Shown here: positions 8,910 through 19,137 of the stretch, in pieces | How the letters are laid out: every line of letters begins with the position of its first letter | How positions within the stretch are numbered: the first letter of the stretch is position 1 | Source: RI-153 sp963721725 | GTDB lineage: Bacteria > Chloroflexota > Anaerolineae > Caldilineales > Caldilineaceae | Direction of reading: 5' to 3' | Assembly (NCBI GenBank): GCA_963721725.1 | Contig: CAVRLX010000006.1 | Location: 62,001 to 126,000 of the forward strand | DNA: 64,000 bases | Notes under the pieces: model-generated | What the model was told of the DNA's origin: nothing | Seen by the model: only the letters and a program-made list of their open reading frames with translations | Database searches by the model: none | Position numbers and translations under genes: made by a program

Positions 8910-9824
8910 TTAGTTTACCCTCATACGCGGATCCAGCGCGACGCGCAGCCCGTCGCCCAAGAGATTGCTCGCCATCACGACGCTTAAAATCGCCAGCCCC
9001 GGAAAGGTGGAGACCCACCACGCTTTTTCCAACAGATCGCGCCCGTCCGAGGTCATCAGCCCCCATTCCGGCGTGGGCGGCTGCGCGCCCAGCCCCAGAA
9101 AGCTCAACCCAGAGCCGACGAGAATGGCGTTGCCCACCTGCAAGGTGGAGAGGACGATGAGCGGCGCGGCGGCGTTGGGCAGGATATGCTGAAAGAGAAT
9201 GCGCCCCGCCGACGCGCCGATGACCCGCGCCGAATCCACATAGAGTAGTTGACGAATGGAAAGTACGCTCCCCCGCGACAGCCGGGCATATTGGGGAATC
9301 GTGGAGACGCCCACGGCCAGCATCACGTTTTGGATGCTCGGCCCCAGCGAGGCGATGACCACCAACGCCAGCAACATGCCGGGGAAGGCCAGCAGTGCAT
9401 CCACAAAGCGCATGATGATTGTGTCCACCCAGCCGCCATAAAAGCCAGCCAGCATGCCCAGCAGCGTGCCGAAGACCAGCCCCAGGGTGACGCTGATTAC
9501 ACCGAGCAGCAGCGAGATGCGCGCGCCAAAGATCACACGGCTAAAAAGATCGCGCCCCAGTTTGTCGGTGCCGAACCAGAAATCGGCCGAGGGAGCCTGG
9601 CGCGCCTTGGAGACGGTCAACAGCGGGTCATGCGGCGCGACCGAATGGGCGAAGATCGCCAGCAAAATCCAAAAGAGTAATAGGCCCAGCCCAATCATAG
9701 CCCCCCGGTTGCGGGCAAAAAGCGCAATCCGGCGGCGCATCTCGATCCAACGATAGTGGGTCTGGCGGGCTGGTTTCGCTGTGGACAAGAGTGTGTCGGT
9801 GCTCAACGGCTTCTCCCTAATCAT
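8910..9824 (-). CDS. dppC: Dipeptide/oligopeptide ABC transporter permease, DppC type
   Basis: A 304-aa inner-membrane permease of the peptide/nickel ABC family. After an N-terminal cytoplasmic stretch comes TM1 (GLGLLLFWILLAIFAHS), the periplasmic segment FGTDKLGRDLFSRVIFGARI, then further TM helices and the ATPase-contacting EAA loop (ARVIGASAGRILFQHILPN). It ends ALDPRMRVN, typical of DppC. Its start overlaps the end of the DppB gene by 8 bases. No ATPase gene (DppD/DppF) is adjacent; the next gene is Gfo/Idh. Confidence 0.88.
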   Translation of the reverse strand: MIREKPLSTDTLLSTAKPARQTHYRWIEMRRRIALFARNRGAMIGLGLLLFWILLAIFAHSVAPHDPLLTVSKARQAPSADFWFGTDKLGRDLFSRVIFGARISLLLGVISVTLGLVFGTLLGMLAGFYGGWVDTIIMRFVDALLAFPGMLLALVVIASLGPSIQNVMLAVGVSTIPQYARLSRGSVLSIRQLLYVDSARVIGASAGRILFQHILPNAAAPLIVLSTLQVGNAILVGSGLSFLGLGAQPPTPEWGLMTSDGRDLLEKAWWVSTFPGLAILSVVMASNLLGDGLRVALDPRMRVN

Positions 9825-10750
9825 ATTGAATACGCGGATCCAGCCAGGCGTAGCTCACGTCTACCAACAGGTTGACGAGGAGATAGACCACGGCCAGAAA
9901 GAGCACACAACCCTGCACCAGCGGGTAATCTTTCCACAAAATGGCGCTGACGGTGAGGCGTCCCAACCCCGGACGGCTGAAGACGGTCTCGGTGACCACG
10001 GCTCCCGCCAACATGCCGCCAAATTGCAGCCCCAACATGGTCACCACGGGGATCAGCGCGTTCTTGAGGGCGTGGCGCACGACAAGACGCCATTTGGTCA
10101 GCCCCTTGGCTTTGGCGGTGCGGATGTAATCCTCGTTCATGACCTCGATCAGGCTGGAGCGGGTCAGGCGGCTGATGATCCCCGCCGAGACGAAACCCAG
10201 GGTGATGCTGGGCAGGATCAGCGATTCTAGCCCACTGCCGCCCGCCGGTGGGAACCAATCCAGGCGGAAGGCGAAGATCAGGATCAACAGCAGCCCCAGC
10301 CAGAAGACGGGCATGGAGACGCCGATATAGGAGAGCATGGTGGTGACGGTGTCGATCCAGCTATTGGGGCGTGAGCGCGGCGATGATGCCCGTGGACAGT
10401 CCGATGAGCAATGCAAAGAGTAGCCCGCCCATACTCAACTGGAGCGTCGAGCCGAAGCGTTCTAAAATCAGGCCGGTGACCGGCGAGCGCAGCCGAATCG
10501 AATCGCCCAGATCGCCGACCACGGCCCCGCTGATGAAGCGTAGATATTGCACGGGCAGCGGCGCGTTCAGGCCCATCTGTTCGCGCAGTTCGTCGATGCG
10601 TTCTGGCGTCACCGCGCCGCCCTCGGCCCCGGCCAACATCAACTGTGCCGGATCGCCGGGCAGGGCGTGCATAATCGCAAAGACGATGAGCGAGATCAGA
10701 AAGAGAACAGGGATGAGTTGGATCAAACGGTTGCCGATGTAGCGAAGCAA
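9817..10750 (-). CDS. dppB: Dipeptide/oligopeptide ABC transporter permease, DppB type (one frame correction)
   Basis: About 310 aa after correction. It begins LRYIGNRLIQLIPVLFL (TM1), has LPGDPAQLML typical of DppB, and the EAA loop YIRTAKAKGLTKWRLVVRHA. The C-terminus YAWLDPRIQYD is normal. The frame shifts near 10370, where ACGCCCCAAT has one extra C and creates a false TAG. I chose the TTG at 10750 because GGAGG lies seven bases upstream and family homology starts there; the next upstream ATG would add residues encoded by an A-family repeat. Confidence 0.82.
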
Positions 10751-10757
10751 GGGCGGG

Positions 10758-10762
10758 CCTCC
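10758..10762 (-). promoter_or_regulatory. GGAGG ribosome binding site setting a TTG start
   Basis: Reading on the minus strand, GGAGG is followed by seven bases and TTG CTT CGC TAC, the expected first codons of a DppB protein. Confidence 0.65.
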
Positions 10763-10770
10763 GTGAGCAG

Positions 10771-10826
10771 TAAACCGTATTGCGTAGTGCGTATTTCGGA
10801 GATACGCAATACGCATTACGTATTAT
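10771..10826. repeat. Intergenic hairpin, CGTAGTG-word family (A)
   Basis: ATTGCGTAGTGCGTATTTC pairs with ATACGCAATACGCATTACG-type words on the other side of GGAGA. It lies between the SBP and DppB genes of transporter 1. Confidence 0.65.
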
Positions 10827-10830
10827 CTCT

Positions 10831-12495
10831 CTATTCTTCAATATACGTGTTGTGCAGGTAGAAATAGTTGCCTTCGGAGGCCAGTTGGAAGTCCTTCACG
10901 GCGCTGTTGATGCCGTAGTAGACGGGCTGGCTCAGGGTCGGAACCATGAGGGCATTTTCCATGATCAGCACCTGGGCTTCGCCAGCCAGTTCACAGCGTT
11001 TGGCAAAATCGCCCACAGTGCGCAGTTGCGAAACTAGGCCGTCCAGTTCTTCGCTGACAAAGCCCGACCAGGCCCAGCCGCCGGGTTCATCCCAACGCGA
11101 GTTCCAGATCATATCAAGGATCATGGGATCCGGCGAACGCTGGCGTTCGTAGATCAGTTCAAAGTCGCGGTTGTTGACCATGTCGATCTGAATCGGGCCG
11201 GCCACCTGCTCCACCTTGACGTCGATACCGGCCAAGCGCCATTGGGCCTGTACGGCCTCGCCGATCTCAATGTGATGCAGCGAGGTCCAGCGGATGGTGA
11301 GCGGCGTGCCATCTTCTACGCCGTCCACGCCGTTGGCTTCCACAATGCCGTCGCCGTTGCCGTCGGTGTAACCAGCACTGGCAAGCAACTCTTTGGCCTT
11401 CTCCACGTCATAGGTGTACATGCTCTCTACGGCGGGATTGTAACAGGGATGGACCACGTTGAGCGGACCCTGCTGCACCAGATACGCGCCGTCGTAGAGC
11501 AGTTCGTTGATCGCTTCTTGGTCGGTGGCATACTGCAACGCTTGGCGGACTTCCAAGCTGTTGAGCGGCGCATTGCGCACATTTGCCACCATTTGCAGCC
11601 CGGTTCCGGCCTGATAGCCGGTGCGGAGTTCGTAGCCATCCACGCCTTCGTAATCTTCGCGATAGGCTGGCGGCAGTTCGCGCGCAATTTGAGCATCGCC
11701 CGATTTCACGACGCTGCCCAGCACCGCGGCTTCGCCAATGAAGAGGATGGTGACACTGTCCAGATAGGCCGGGCCTTCGTGGTTTTGGATGGCATTCCAC
11801 CCGCCATATTCTTCCCATTTTTTGAAGACGATGCGGTCATTGGCCAGCCACTGATCCAACAGAAACGGCCCTGTGCCAACCAAATGTTTGTCAAACTCGG
11901 TGACGCTGTATTCGGCGGCAGCCGTGGGCGACCACATGGGCACGCGGCGCATAGCATCCATCAGGGTTACCCAGGGTTCGTCATAGTTGATCTGCACCGT
12001 CAAGTCGTCAATCACATCGATTGAGGCAATCGGCCCCAAGTCGGCGGCCATCTGCACCGAGGCAGTCTCCGGCGCTTTGATGCGTTCCAGGTTGTACTTC
12101 ACCGCTTCGGCGTTGAAGGGTGTGCCGTCCTGGAAGGTAACCCCGTCGCGCAGCGTGAAGATCCATACCGTGCCTTCGGGGTTGGATTCCCAGCCTGTAG
12201 CCAGACCCGGCAAGAAATCGCCCTCTGGCCCCAATACCACCAGGGGATCCGAGATAAACGAGTTAAAGAGCCAGGTGGGCTGATACGGATCGATGTGGCC
12301 GTCCAGCGAGGCGGGTTCGCTGTTGGCCGGGAAGGCGATGATCAGATCGCCGCCCTTGGCGGCGGGTTCGGCGGGGCTGCTTTCGGCGGGCACGCTCTCC
12401 CCGGCGGGGGCGGCAGGCGCACAGGCGGCCAGCAATAAGGTAAAGATAAGCACGAAAACAGCTAAATAGGTACGGCTACGATGATGGTTTGACAT
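10831..12495 (-). CDS. Peptide-type ABC transporter solute-binding lipoprotein
   Basis: A 554-aa extracytoplasmic solute-binding protein (SBP family 5). The signal peptide TYLAVFVLIFTLLLAAC ends in a lipobox cysteine, followed by a Pro/Ala/Glu-rich linker that tethers the domain to the membrane. Family features are FTLRDGVTFQDGTPFNAE, VKYNLERIKAPE, VGTGPFLLDQW and the C-terminal fold. Start ATG 12495 has GAGGGG upstream. It leads ABC transporter 1 (SBP, DppB, DppC). The ligand (peptide, opine, sugar or other) cannot be read from sequence. Confidence 0.88.
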   Translation of the reverse strand: MSNHHRSRTYLAVFVLIFTLLLAACAPAAPAGESVPAESSPAEPAAKGGDLIIAFPANSEPASLDGHIDPYQPTWLFNSFISDPLVVLGPEGDFLPGLATGWESNPEGTVWIFTLRDGVTFQDGTPFNAEAVKYNLERIKAPETASVQMAADLGPIASIDVIDDLTVQINYDEPWVTLMDAMRRVPMWSPTAAAEYSVTEFDKHLVGTGPFLLDQWLANDRIVFKKWEEYGGWNAIQNHEGPAYLDSVTILFIGEAAVLGSVVKSGDAQIARELPPAYREDYEGVDGYELRTGYQAGTGLQMVANVRNAPLNSLEVRQALQYATDQEAINELLYDGAYLVQQGPLNVVHPCYNPAVESMYTYDVEKAKELLASAGYTDGNGDGIVEANGVDGVEDGTPLTIRWTSLHHIEIGEAVQAQWRLAGIDVKVEQVAGPIQIDMVNNRDFELIYERQRSPDPMILDMIWNSRWDEPGGWAWSGFVSEELDGLVSQLRTVGDFAKRCELAGEAQVLIMENALMVPTLSQPVYYGINSAVKDFQLASEGNYFYLHNTYIEE

Positions 12496-12556
12496 AAGTT
12501 TCCCCTCATATCTGGCAATGAACATTCACAGTCCGAAACAGAATCCGCGCGCTAGT

Positions 12557-13862
12557 TTATGGCTGGGTCCTCTCCTTTCTGGCAACCAAGAGCCGCCGCT
12601 CCACCGAAATTTCACCTTTTTGCAGCACAGCCACAAGGGATGCGGGCTGGTCAAGCACATCTAAGGATTGCAGGGGGTCACCGTCGAGGATAAGCAGATC
12701 GGCACAAAAGCCAGGCGCAATCTGCCCGATTTCGTCGCCCAAGCCAAGGGCAGCGGCGGCTACACGGGTTGCCGCTGCGATCACCGCTTGATTGGAGAGG
12801 CCAGCCTGGGCCAGGTGCTTCATCTCAAACGCCAAACTGCCGTGATAAACATAGGGCATACCGGCGTCGGTGCCAGCCACCACAGCTACGCCGCGACGAT
12901 GGGCATTTTCCACGGTACGATACATGGCCTCCGTCGCCAGCGTGTACCATTTGCGCGTGGCAGCATCTTTGGGCGGCGCATTATTGGCGACGCTCTGGGC
13001 CTCGGGGCTGAGCGTGGGTACGAGAAAGCGCCCGCCTGCCGCCATCTCATCAAGCTGTTCGTCGCTGAGAAAGCGCCCATGCTCGAAGGTATCCACGCCC
13101 GCGGCCAGCGCTGCGCTCACGCCTGGCCCGCCGTGACAGTGGGCCGCCACTTTGCGCCCGGCATTGTGCGCCACTTCGCAGATGGCCTGCATGGCCTCGA
13201 AGGTTAGCTCCGGACTACAGGTGCCGCCCAGCGCCCGCACATATTCGCTGAGGGTGGCGTTGAGTTTGAGCACATCCGCACCGCGCATTAACATCTCCCA
13301 GGCAGCACGGCGCGCCTCGTCGGCGCTTTCCACCACCACGCCAATCGAGGCAGTGGCCTCAATGGGCACGCCAGGGCGGGCATAGCGGCGGGCGTCCATG
13401 TGTCCCCCCGGCGCGGTGATGCCGTAGCCCGCGGCCACGATGCGCGGCCCAAACTGCCAGCCCTCGCGGATGGCGTCGCGCAGGGCAATGTCCACCCACT
13501 CGTTGGCCCCCAGATCGCGGATGCGTGGTGATGCCGTGTTCCACTTGGCGGCGGCCATTGCGCGCCGCTTTGAGCGCGCTGGTGGCGGCGATACGCGTCA
13601 AGGCCACCAAGCGCCAATCTTCGGCGGGGTCGCCGTCATGCACCACATGGGTGTGGGCGTCGATCAACCCTGGCATGACGGTGAAGGCGCTGGCGTCTAG
13701 AATGGTGGCTGCGGGCGCGTCGCCAAAGCTGGCCCAATCGGCCACAGTTTTGATCGTGCCGTCCTCGATCCAAATGCCCTGGTTGTGGCGGACGCTGTGA
13801 TGGGCGTCGGCGGTGATCACTGTGCCAGCGTGGATTAGGGTTGGGATGGTTTCAGCATTCAT
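12557..13862 (-). CDS. Amidohydrolase, imidazolonepropionase/prolidase-like (one frame correction)
   Basis: About 434 aa after one correction. The metal site HTHVVHDGDP follows MPGLIDAHTH (about residues 65-80); later are MLMRGADVLKL, AAHCHGGPGV, TFEHGRFLSDE and the catalytic Asp in VVAGTDAGMPY. It ends FCADLLILDGDPL plus a short tail. The frame changes near 13527: HGITT is followed, after one extra base, by IRDLGANEWVDIALRDA. The ATG (13860-13862) lies three bases after the TAA of the M20 gene, so the pair is probably co-translated. Paralogue of 3765-4991 and 19138-20429. Confidence 0.8.
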
Positions 13863-13865
13863 GGC

Positions 13866-15212
13866 TTAATCCTGCCCATATTCATAGACAAGGCGGGCTA
13901 CACACTCGGCGCCGCGCAGATAGGTTTCGACTTCAATGTACTCGTTGGGCGCATGTAGGCGATCTTCCGTGGGGCCGAAGCCGCTGTACGCCTGATCCTG
14001 GATGCCAAGAATCTCGGCGAAGAGCGGCTCCGGGCCACAGCCGGGATAGGTGGGCTGTTTGGCCGCTTCCACGCCGAAAGGCCCCGCGGATGGCGTTGCT
14101 CAGGGCATGGGCCACCGGGCTGTCCAACGAGCTACGGAACCAATCCATCTCGGCGAGGAGGCTGACCGTGAGATCATCAAAGCCGCGGCGGGCCAGGTGA
14201 TCCTGGATCAACTGTTTAATGCGCTCGCCGGTCTGGTTGGGCACAGTGCGAAAGTCCAGTTCGGCGATGCCGTGATTGGGCACAACGCTTTTGCGCATGG
14301 GATAGATATAGCCGCCGGTGAGACCGGTGAGCGAGCAGCTGGGCATGAGATAGAGTTGGTTGAGCGCATCGATTCCGCTCAGCCCGCCCACAAACTCTTG
14401 TTGGCCGGAGATGCGCAGAATGTCTTTGCCATCCCAGGGGAGGAGGCGCAAGGCTTCCAGTTCCGTCGGCGTGGGATCACGCACGTCGTCGAAGAAGTTG
14501 TCAATGGTGATGCGGCCATCGGGGGTGCGCAGCGTGTTTAAGCCTTCCATGAGCCGCCACAGGGCATTTTGCACCAGCGGCGCCATCATGCCGTGAAATT
14601 CACGCGGGCGCTTGGATTCGATGCTGATCTTCACTGTGCCTTTGACGCCCACCACCACACGCGGGCGACCGTCGGGCCAGACGTTGTCGTCAAAGTTCGC
14701 CAGGGCATCGGCGCGCAGTTGATCGGCGTGGCTGCGCATAATCGGGGGCGAGATCGGGGCTGCCGATCTCCTCTTCGCCTTCGATGAAGAAGATCACGTT
14801 GATGGGCAGCGGCGTGCCCGTGGCGAGATAGGCGCGCACGCCCTCCAGCGCGGCCATGACCGCGCCCTTGTCGTCCACAGCACCGCGGCCATAGAGTTTG
14901 CCATCTTCGATGACGGCTCCCCACGGGTCGTGAATCCAGACTTCGTTGGCCGGTTGCACGTCATAGTGGCCGTAGATCAAGAGTGTGCGGTCGCCCGTGC
15001 CTTCAATGCGGCTATAGAGCGCCGGGAAGCCGGCGGTTTCCCACCATTCGACGGTCATGCCGAAGGATTCCATCTGGCTGGCGAGCAGTTGGGCACATTC
15101 CAGCATACCCCGGTTTTCGGTGGCGACGCTGGGCTGGCGCAGTAATGCGTGCACATCTTCGATTAGAGGCGGTGCGGTTTTGGTGCAAAAAGTCGATTAC
15201 GGGTTGATGCAT
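13866..15212 (-). CDS. M20 family metallopeptidase (three frame corrections)
   Basis: About 447 aa after correction; a zinc dipeptidase/aminoacylase-type enzyme. The N-terminus MHQPVIDFLHQNRTAS is in one frame, VHALLRQPSVATENRG onward in a second, and MRSHADQLRADALANF onward in a third. The breaks are near 15170 (extra A), 14745 (C5 run) and 14077 (T3 or G4 run). Zinc motifs are LLIYGHYDVQPAN, GAVDDKG and EGEEEIGSP; the C-terminal HAPNEYIEVETYLRG carries the last metal-binding His. Start ATG 15212 has AAAGGTG upstream. It lies between transporter 2 and an amidohydrolase, consistent with breaking down an imported peptide or amide. Confidence 0.78.
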
Positions 15213-15259
15213 GTGGGTCACCTTTGGTTGACAAAAATTGTTTGACGGCAAGATTGGCA

Positions 15260-16177
15260 CTATTCGGCCATGCGCGGATCAAGCGCATCGCGCAGGCCAT
15301 CGCCCAGGACGTTAATGGCAAAGACGGTCACCATGATCATCAGCCCCGGGAAGGTGGAGATCCACCAGGCCTGGCGCATGTGGCTGCGTCCCTGGTTGAG
15401 GATCAATCCCCATTCAGGCGTGGGCGGCTGTGCGCCCAATCCCAGGTAGCCCAGCGAGGCCGCCGAGATAATGGCGGTGCCGATGCTAACGGTGCTGATG
15501 ACGATGATGGGGGCCAGGATGTTGGGCAAGATATGGCGCAGGAGAATGCGCGGGGTTTGCGCCCCCAGGCTGCGCGCCGCCAGCACGTAGATCTCTTCTT
15601 TGGTGGAGAGTACTGTGCTGCGCACAAGCCGGGTATAGGTGGGAATATAGGCGATGCCCACGGCGATCATGACGTTGGTGAGGCTGCTGCCCAGGGTTGC
15701 CACAATCGCCAAGGCCAGCATAATGCCGGGGAAGGCCAGCATGGCGTCGATAAAGCGCATGATGATGCGATCCAGCCAGCCGCCGTAATAGCCGGAGACC
15801 ATGCCCAGAAAGGTGCCGGTGAAGAGGCCGATACAGACAGAGACAATGCCAATGCGCAGGGAGAGGCGCGCGCCGTAGAGAACGCGGCTGAAGAGATCGC
15901 GCCCAAACTGATCCGTGCCCATGAGATGGGGGATGCCCGGCGTGGTGAAGGGATCGCCGGCGCGGATTTGCAGCGGATCAAAGGGGGCGATCTGTTCGGC
16001 AAAGATCGCCAACACGACCAAAATGGTGATGACAATGGTTCCAAAAACCGCGCTGGGGCTGCGACGCAGGCGCGCCCAAACTTGCCCGTAATAGGTGCGC
16101 GGTTTGCTCTGGCTCAATCGATCCGTCGCCACTTTTCGGCTGGCAAGGGCGGTTTCGTTGATAAGGATTTTGGTCAT
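15260..16177 (-). CDS. dppC: Dipeptide/oligopeptide ABC transporter permease, DppC type
   Basis: A 305-aa permease with an intact frame. TM1 is VFGTIVITILVVLAIFAE, followed by LMGTDQFGRDLFSRVLYGAR and the EAA loop (AARSLGAQTPRILLRHILPN). It ends LRDALDPRMAE. The ATG lies two bases after the TGA of the DppB gene. It belongs to ABC transporter 2, and the M20 peptidase gene follows it. Confidence 0.88.
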   Translation of the reverse strand: MTKILINETALASRKVATDRLSQSKPRTYYGQVWARLRRSPSAVFGTIVITILVVLAIFAEQIAPFDPLQIRAGDPFTTPGIPHLMGTDQFGRDLFSRVLYGARLSLRIGIVSVCIGLFTGTFLGMVSGYYGGWLDRIIMRFIDAMLAFPGIMLALAIVATLGSSLTNVMIAVGIAYIPTYTRLVRSTVLSTKEEIYVLAARSLGAQTPRILLRHILPNILAPIIVISTVSIGTAIISAASLGYLGLGAQPPTPEWGLILNQGRSHMRQAWWISTFPGLMIMVTVFAINVLGDGLRDALDPRMAE

Positions 16178-16179
16178 GA

Positions 16180-17104
16180 TCAGCGCTCCCGAATCCGTGG
16201 ATCCAGGTAGGTGTAGGAAAGGTCGACAAGCAGGTTGACGAGCATATACATCACGGCAATAAAGAGGACAGCGCCCTGTACCACACGGAAGTCCTTAAAA
16301 AGAATGGCGTTCAGGGTGAGCGTGCCCAGCCCCTGGCGGGCGAAGATCGTCTCGACAATCACGGTTCCGCCCAACAAATTGCCGATCTGTAGCCCGATGA
16401 TGGTGACCACAGGGATGAGGGCATTGCGAAAGACATGGCGCAGAAAGACGGCCGATTGGGGCAGGCCCTTGGCCGTGGCGGTACGCACGTAGTCCTGGCG
16501 CAATACCTCCAACACACCGGAGCGCACAAGGCGGGCGGTCAAGCCGGCATAGGTGATGCCCAGCGCGGTGGCGGGCAAGACTAGCTGTTCAAGGCTGCCC
16601 TGTCCGGTGGCCGGGAACCAGGCCAGACGCACGGCAAAGAAGAAGATCAGCATAAGCGATGACCAGAAAATGGGCATAGAGATGCCCGCCAACGAGACCA
16701 TCATACTGGCGGTGTCCACCCAGGTGTTGTGGCGAATGGCGGCGATAAAGCCCGATGTACAGCCGAGGACCACGGCGATGAGCATGGCCGCAAAGGTTAG
16801 CTCCAGGGTGGCGGGCAACTGTTGCACGATCATGTCGATGACCAATTGATTGGCGCGCACAGAGCGCCCCCAATCGCCGCGCAAAACATTGCCCACAAAG
16901 TTAAAATATTGCACATAGGCGGGCTGATCCAGCCCCAGTTCTGTGCGCAGCTTGGCAATGGCCTCAGCCGAGGCTCCGGTTTCCACCAACATCAGCGTTG
17001 CGGGATCACCGGGCAAGAGATAGAGAATGCTAAAGACCATCACCGACACCAGAAAGAGGGTCGGGATGGAGATCAAGAATGCGGTCGAGCAGGTAGCGTA
17101 CCAT
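16180..17104 (-). CDS. dppB: Dipeptide/oligopeptide ABC transporter permease, DppB type (one frame correction)
   Basis: About 307 aa after correction. Translation from ATG 17104 (AGAAGG upstream) gives MVRYLLDRIL, then one extra base near 17078 (ATTCTTGATC) hides the continuation ISIPTLFLVSVMVFSILY. Without this correction the gene would lack its first TM half. LLPGDPATLMLVETG and the EAA loop YVRTATAKGLPQSAVFLRH are typical of DppB. The end SYTYLDPRIRER is intact. Confidence 0.82.
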
Positions 17105-17133
17105 AAGCCTTCTCTTGTGAGCGGGGGTTGGAA

Positions 17134-17164
17134 ACCTGCCAGGATTTCAGAAATCCTGGCAGGT
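17134..17164. repeat. 31-bp palindrome (family F)
   Basis: ACCTGCCAGGATTTC (17134-17148) is exactly complementary to 17150-17164 around one base. It lies between the SBP and DppB genes of transporter 2. Confidence 0.85.
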
Positions 17165-17189
17165 CTGATCCACGGCCCACGGAATGAGA

Positions 17190-18857
17190 TTATTCGGTCA
17201 CGTAGACATCATAGAAGGGAATGTCGATGACACCGGCCCACGAAGCAGGCAGGTTGTGTACATTCTCGCCATAGGCAACGTAGCTCAGGCGGGGCTGAAC
17301 CGGGATGGTCAGCGCCTCTTCCATGATCATGCGCTGGGCTTGGGCGTAGATCTCGCAGCGTGCCACGGGATCACTGACCACATCGCCTTCGTCCAGCAGG
17401 GCGTCCAGTTCGGGGAAGGCCTGATGGGTGAAGTTCCAGCCTTTGTCGGGGCCAGCGTTGCGCGAGTGGTAGAGCGTGGAGAGGATGTTGGCGTCATTGG
17501 CCCCAAAGCTGCGCCAGATCACGTCGAAATCTGCACCCTGGGCGCGGGCCACCTGAATCCCGGCACTTGCCAGCAGTTCGGTCTCGGCTTGGATGCCCAG
17601 CGGCGCCCATTGGCTGATCAGCACTTCGTTCATCTCGGAAGCGTTGCCCAGATCCACGGCGGTGATGGTGATGCTCGAGCGGCTCGCCATCTTTTTCGCG
17701 GATGCCGGTGGCTTCGTTGAGCAGCCAGCCCGCTTCGTCCAGCAGTTCAGCGGCCTTTTCGGGATTGTAGCGATACATGTCATAGGCTTCTTGATCGAAG
17801 CAGGGCGATGCCGGGCTGAAGACGCCGTGAATGGTCGGCCCGTTGCCCTGGAAGACCAGATCGCGGATCTCTTCCTGGTTGGTGGCGTAGATCAGCGCCT
17901 GGCGCACCAGTTTGTCGTCTAGCGGCGTGCGGAGGCATTCGGGACGTAATGGATGCCGGAACCGGCCAACTCTTGCTCGACAATGGTCCAGGTTCCCATC
18001 TCTTTGAGCATGTTGAGCGCCGAGGCGGGCACATCTTTAATGGCGTCCACTTCGCCGGTCTCCAACGCGGCCACACGGGTCGATTCGTCGGAAATGAAGC
18101 GGATCACGACACGATCCAGATAGGCGCGGCCTTCGTGTGTAAAGATGGCCGGTGCCCAGGCGTAGTCGGGATTAACAACAAAGCTGACGTGGCTTTGGGC
18201 CACGTACTCTTCAAACTTGAAGGGGCCACTGCAAATCGGCATCCAGTTGAAGTCAGCCGGATCCGCGGCAGCGGCAGCGGTGGGCGAAACCATGCCCACC
18301 CACGAGGCAAAGACATTCATAAAGGCGGCGTGCGGGCGAGAGAAGTTGACCTTGACGGTGTATTCGTCCAGCACCTCGGCAGATTCAAACGGCCCTAGGT
18401 ACGAGACGGCAAGGCGCGAGGCCAGTTCGGGCGAAGCGACGCGTTCCAGGTTATATTTCACGGCTTCGGCGTTGAAAGGCGTGCCATCGTGGAAGGTCAC
18501 ATCGTCGCGGAGGGTGAAGGTGTAGCTGAGGCCATCTTCGGCAATCTCCCAGGCTGTGGCAAGGTGCGGCACAAACTCGGCCTCGGCGGTCTTGGCCACC
18601 AGGCTATCGCAGATGTTGCGGTTGACGAGGAAGGCGTTGGCATAGGCGGCCAGGTGGGCATCCACACCGTCTGGCTCGGTGGCAACCACAAAGGTCAATT
18701 CGCCGCCAACTTGCGGTTCGCTGCTGGTGACTTCGGCGGGGGCGGCACTGCCGCTTTCGGCGGGGGCGGTGGATGGGGCCACACAGGCCGAGACAAAGAG
18801 CACGGCGATCATGACAAAACTTAGGCTTAGTTGCTTTAATGAAAGAAAACGAATCAT
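17190..18857 (-). CDS. Peptide-type ABC transporter solute-binding lipoprotein (two frame corrections)
   Basis: About 555 aa after correction; SBP family 5. The signal peptide FVMIAVLFVSAC ends at a lipobox Cys, followed by an Ala/Ser/Pro linker. FTLRDDVTFHDGTPFNAE, VKYNLERVASPE and CSGPFKFEEY are family features. One base appears missing near 17940 (HYVPN to LRTPLDDKLVRQALIYA) and one extra near 17671 (EKDGEPLE to ITITAVDLGNASEMNEV). Start ATG 18857 has AGGAGA upstream. It leads ABC transporter 2; no ATPase gene is present. Confidence 0.8.
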
Positions 18858-18886
18858 GGTTGGTATCTTCTCCTGAAGATTTTCCA

Positions 18887-18924
18887 AAAGTTATCCACGC
18901 GCAAGACCAGCATGGGATAACTTT
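18887..18924. repeat. 10-bp inverted repeat upstream of the transporter-2 SBP
   Basis: AAAGTTATCC (18887-18896) and GGATAACTTT (18915-18924) flank an 18-base loop about 30 bases before the SBP start, a position compatible with a regulator site or a leader hairpin. Confidence 0.5.
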
Positions 18925-19031
18925 CAGATCGCTGCGGGCAATGGTGTAGACAATGATGGGTTCAGCAACTGCAAACACATGGGGAAGGGTCACGACATAG
19001 GCTTCTCCGGCCACACTGTTCAATCTTGCAA

Positions 19032-19117
19032 TCACAAGGGTATGGTTAGACTATCCAGTGTACGAGGATAATCGGTCACACTTCATAGCCTTCTTCGGTC
19101 ACCAGAATGAGTATCCG
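19032..19117 (-). pseudogene. C-terminal relic of an M24 (Xaa-Pro peptidase/creatinase-like) gene
   Basis: On the minus strand 19117-19079 reads RILILVTEEGYEV. After a frame change, 19076-19032 reads TDYPRTLDSLTIPL and then a TGA. Together these look like the last strand and tail of an M24 pita-bread enzyme (LVTEEGYEVLT... endings are common in that family). No upstream part of such a gene is present; the amidohydrolase stop is at 19138. I infer a deletion remnant. The rest of 18925-19031 shows nothing I recognise. Confidence 0.4.
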
Positions 19118-19137
19118 AAATGGCGAAAACCATACTC

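Noticed and set aside
8910..18857. Transporters 1 and 2 as a recent segmental duplication
   Set aside because: The permeases and SBPs differ widely in sequence and the following genes differ (Gfo/Idh versus M20), so they are old paralogues.
18604..19035. Minus-strand open frame starting MIARLNSVAGEAY
   Set aside because: Its second half is the SBP gene read in the wrong frame and the first part matches nothing I know; it has no ribosome binding site.
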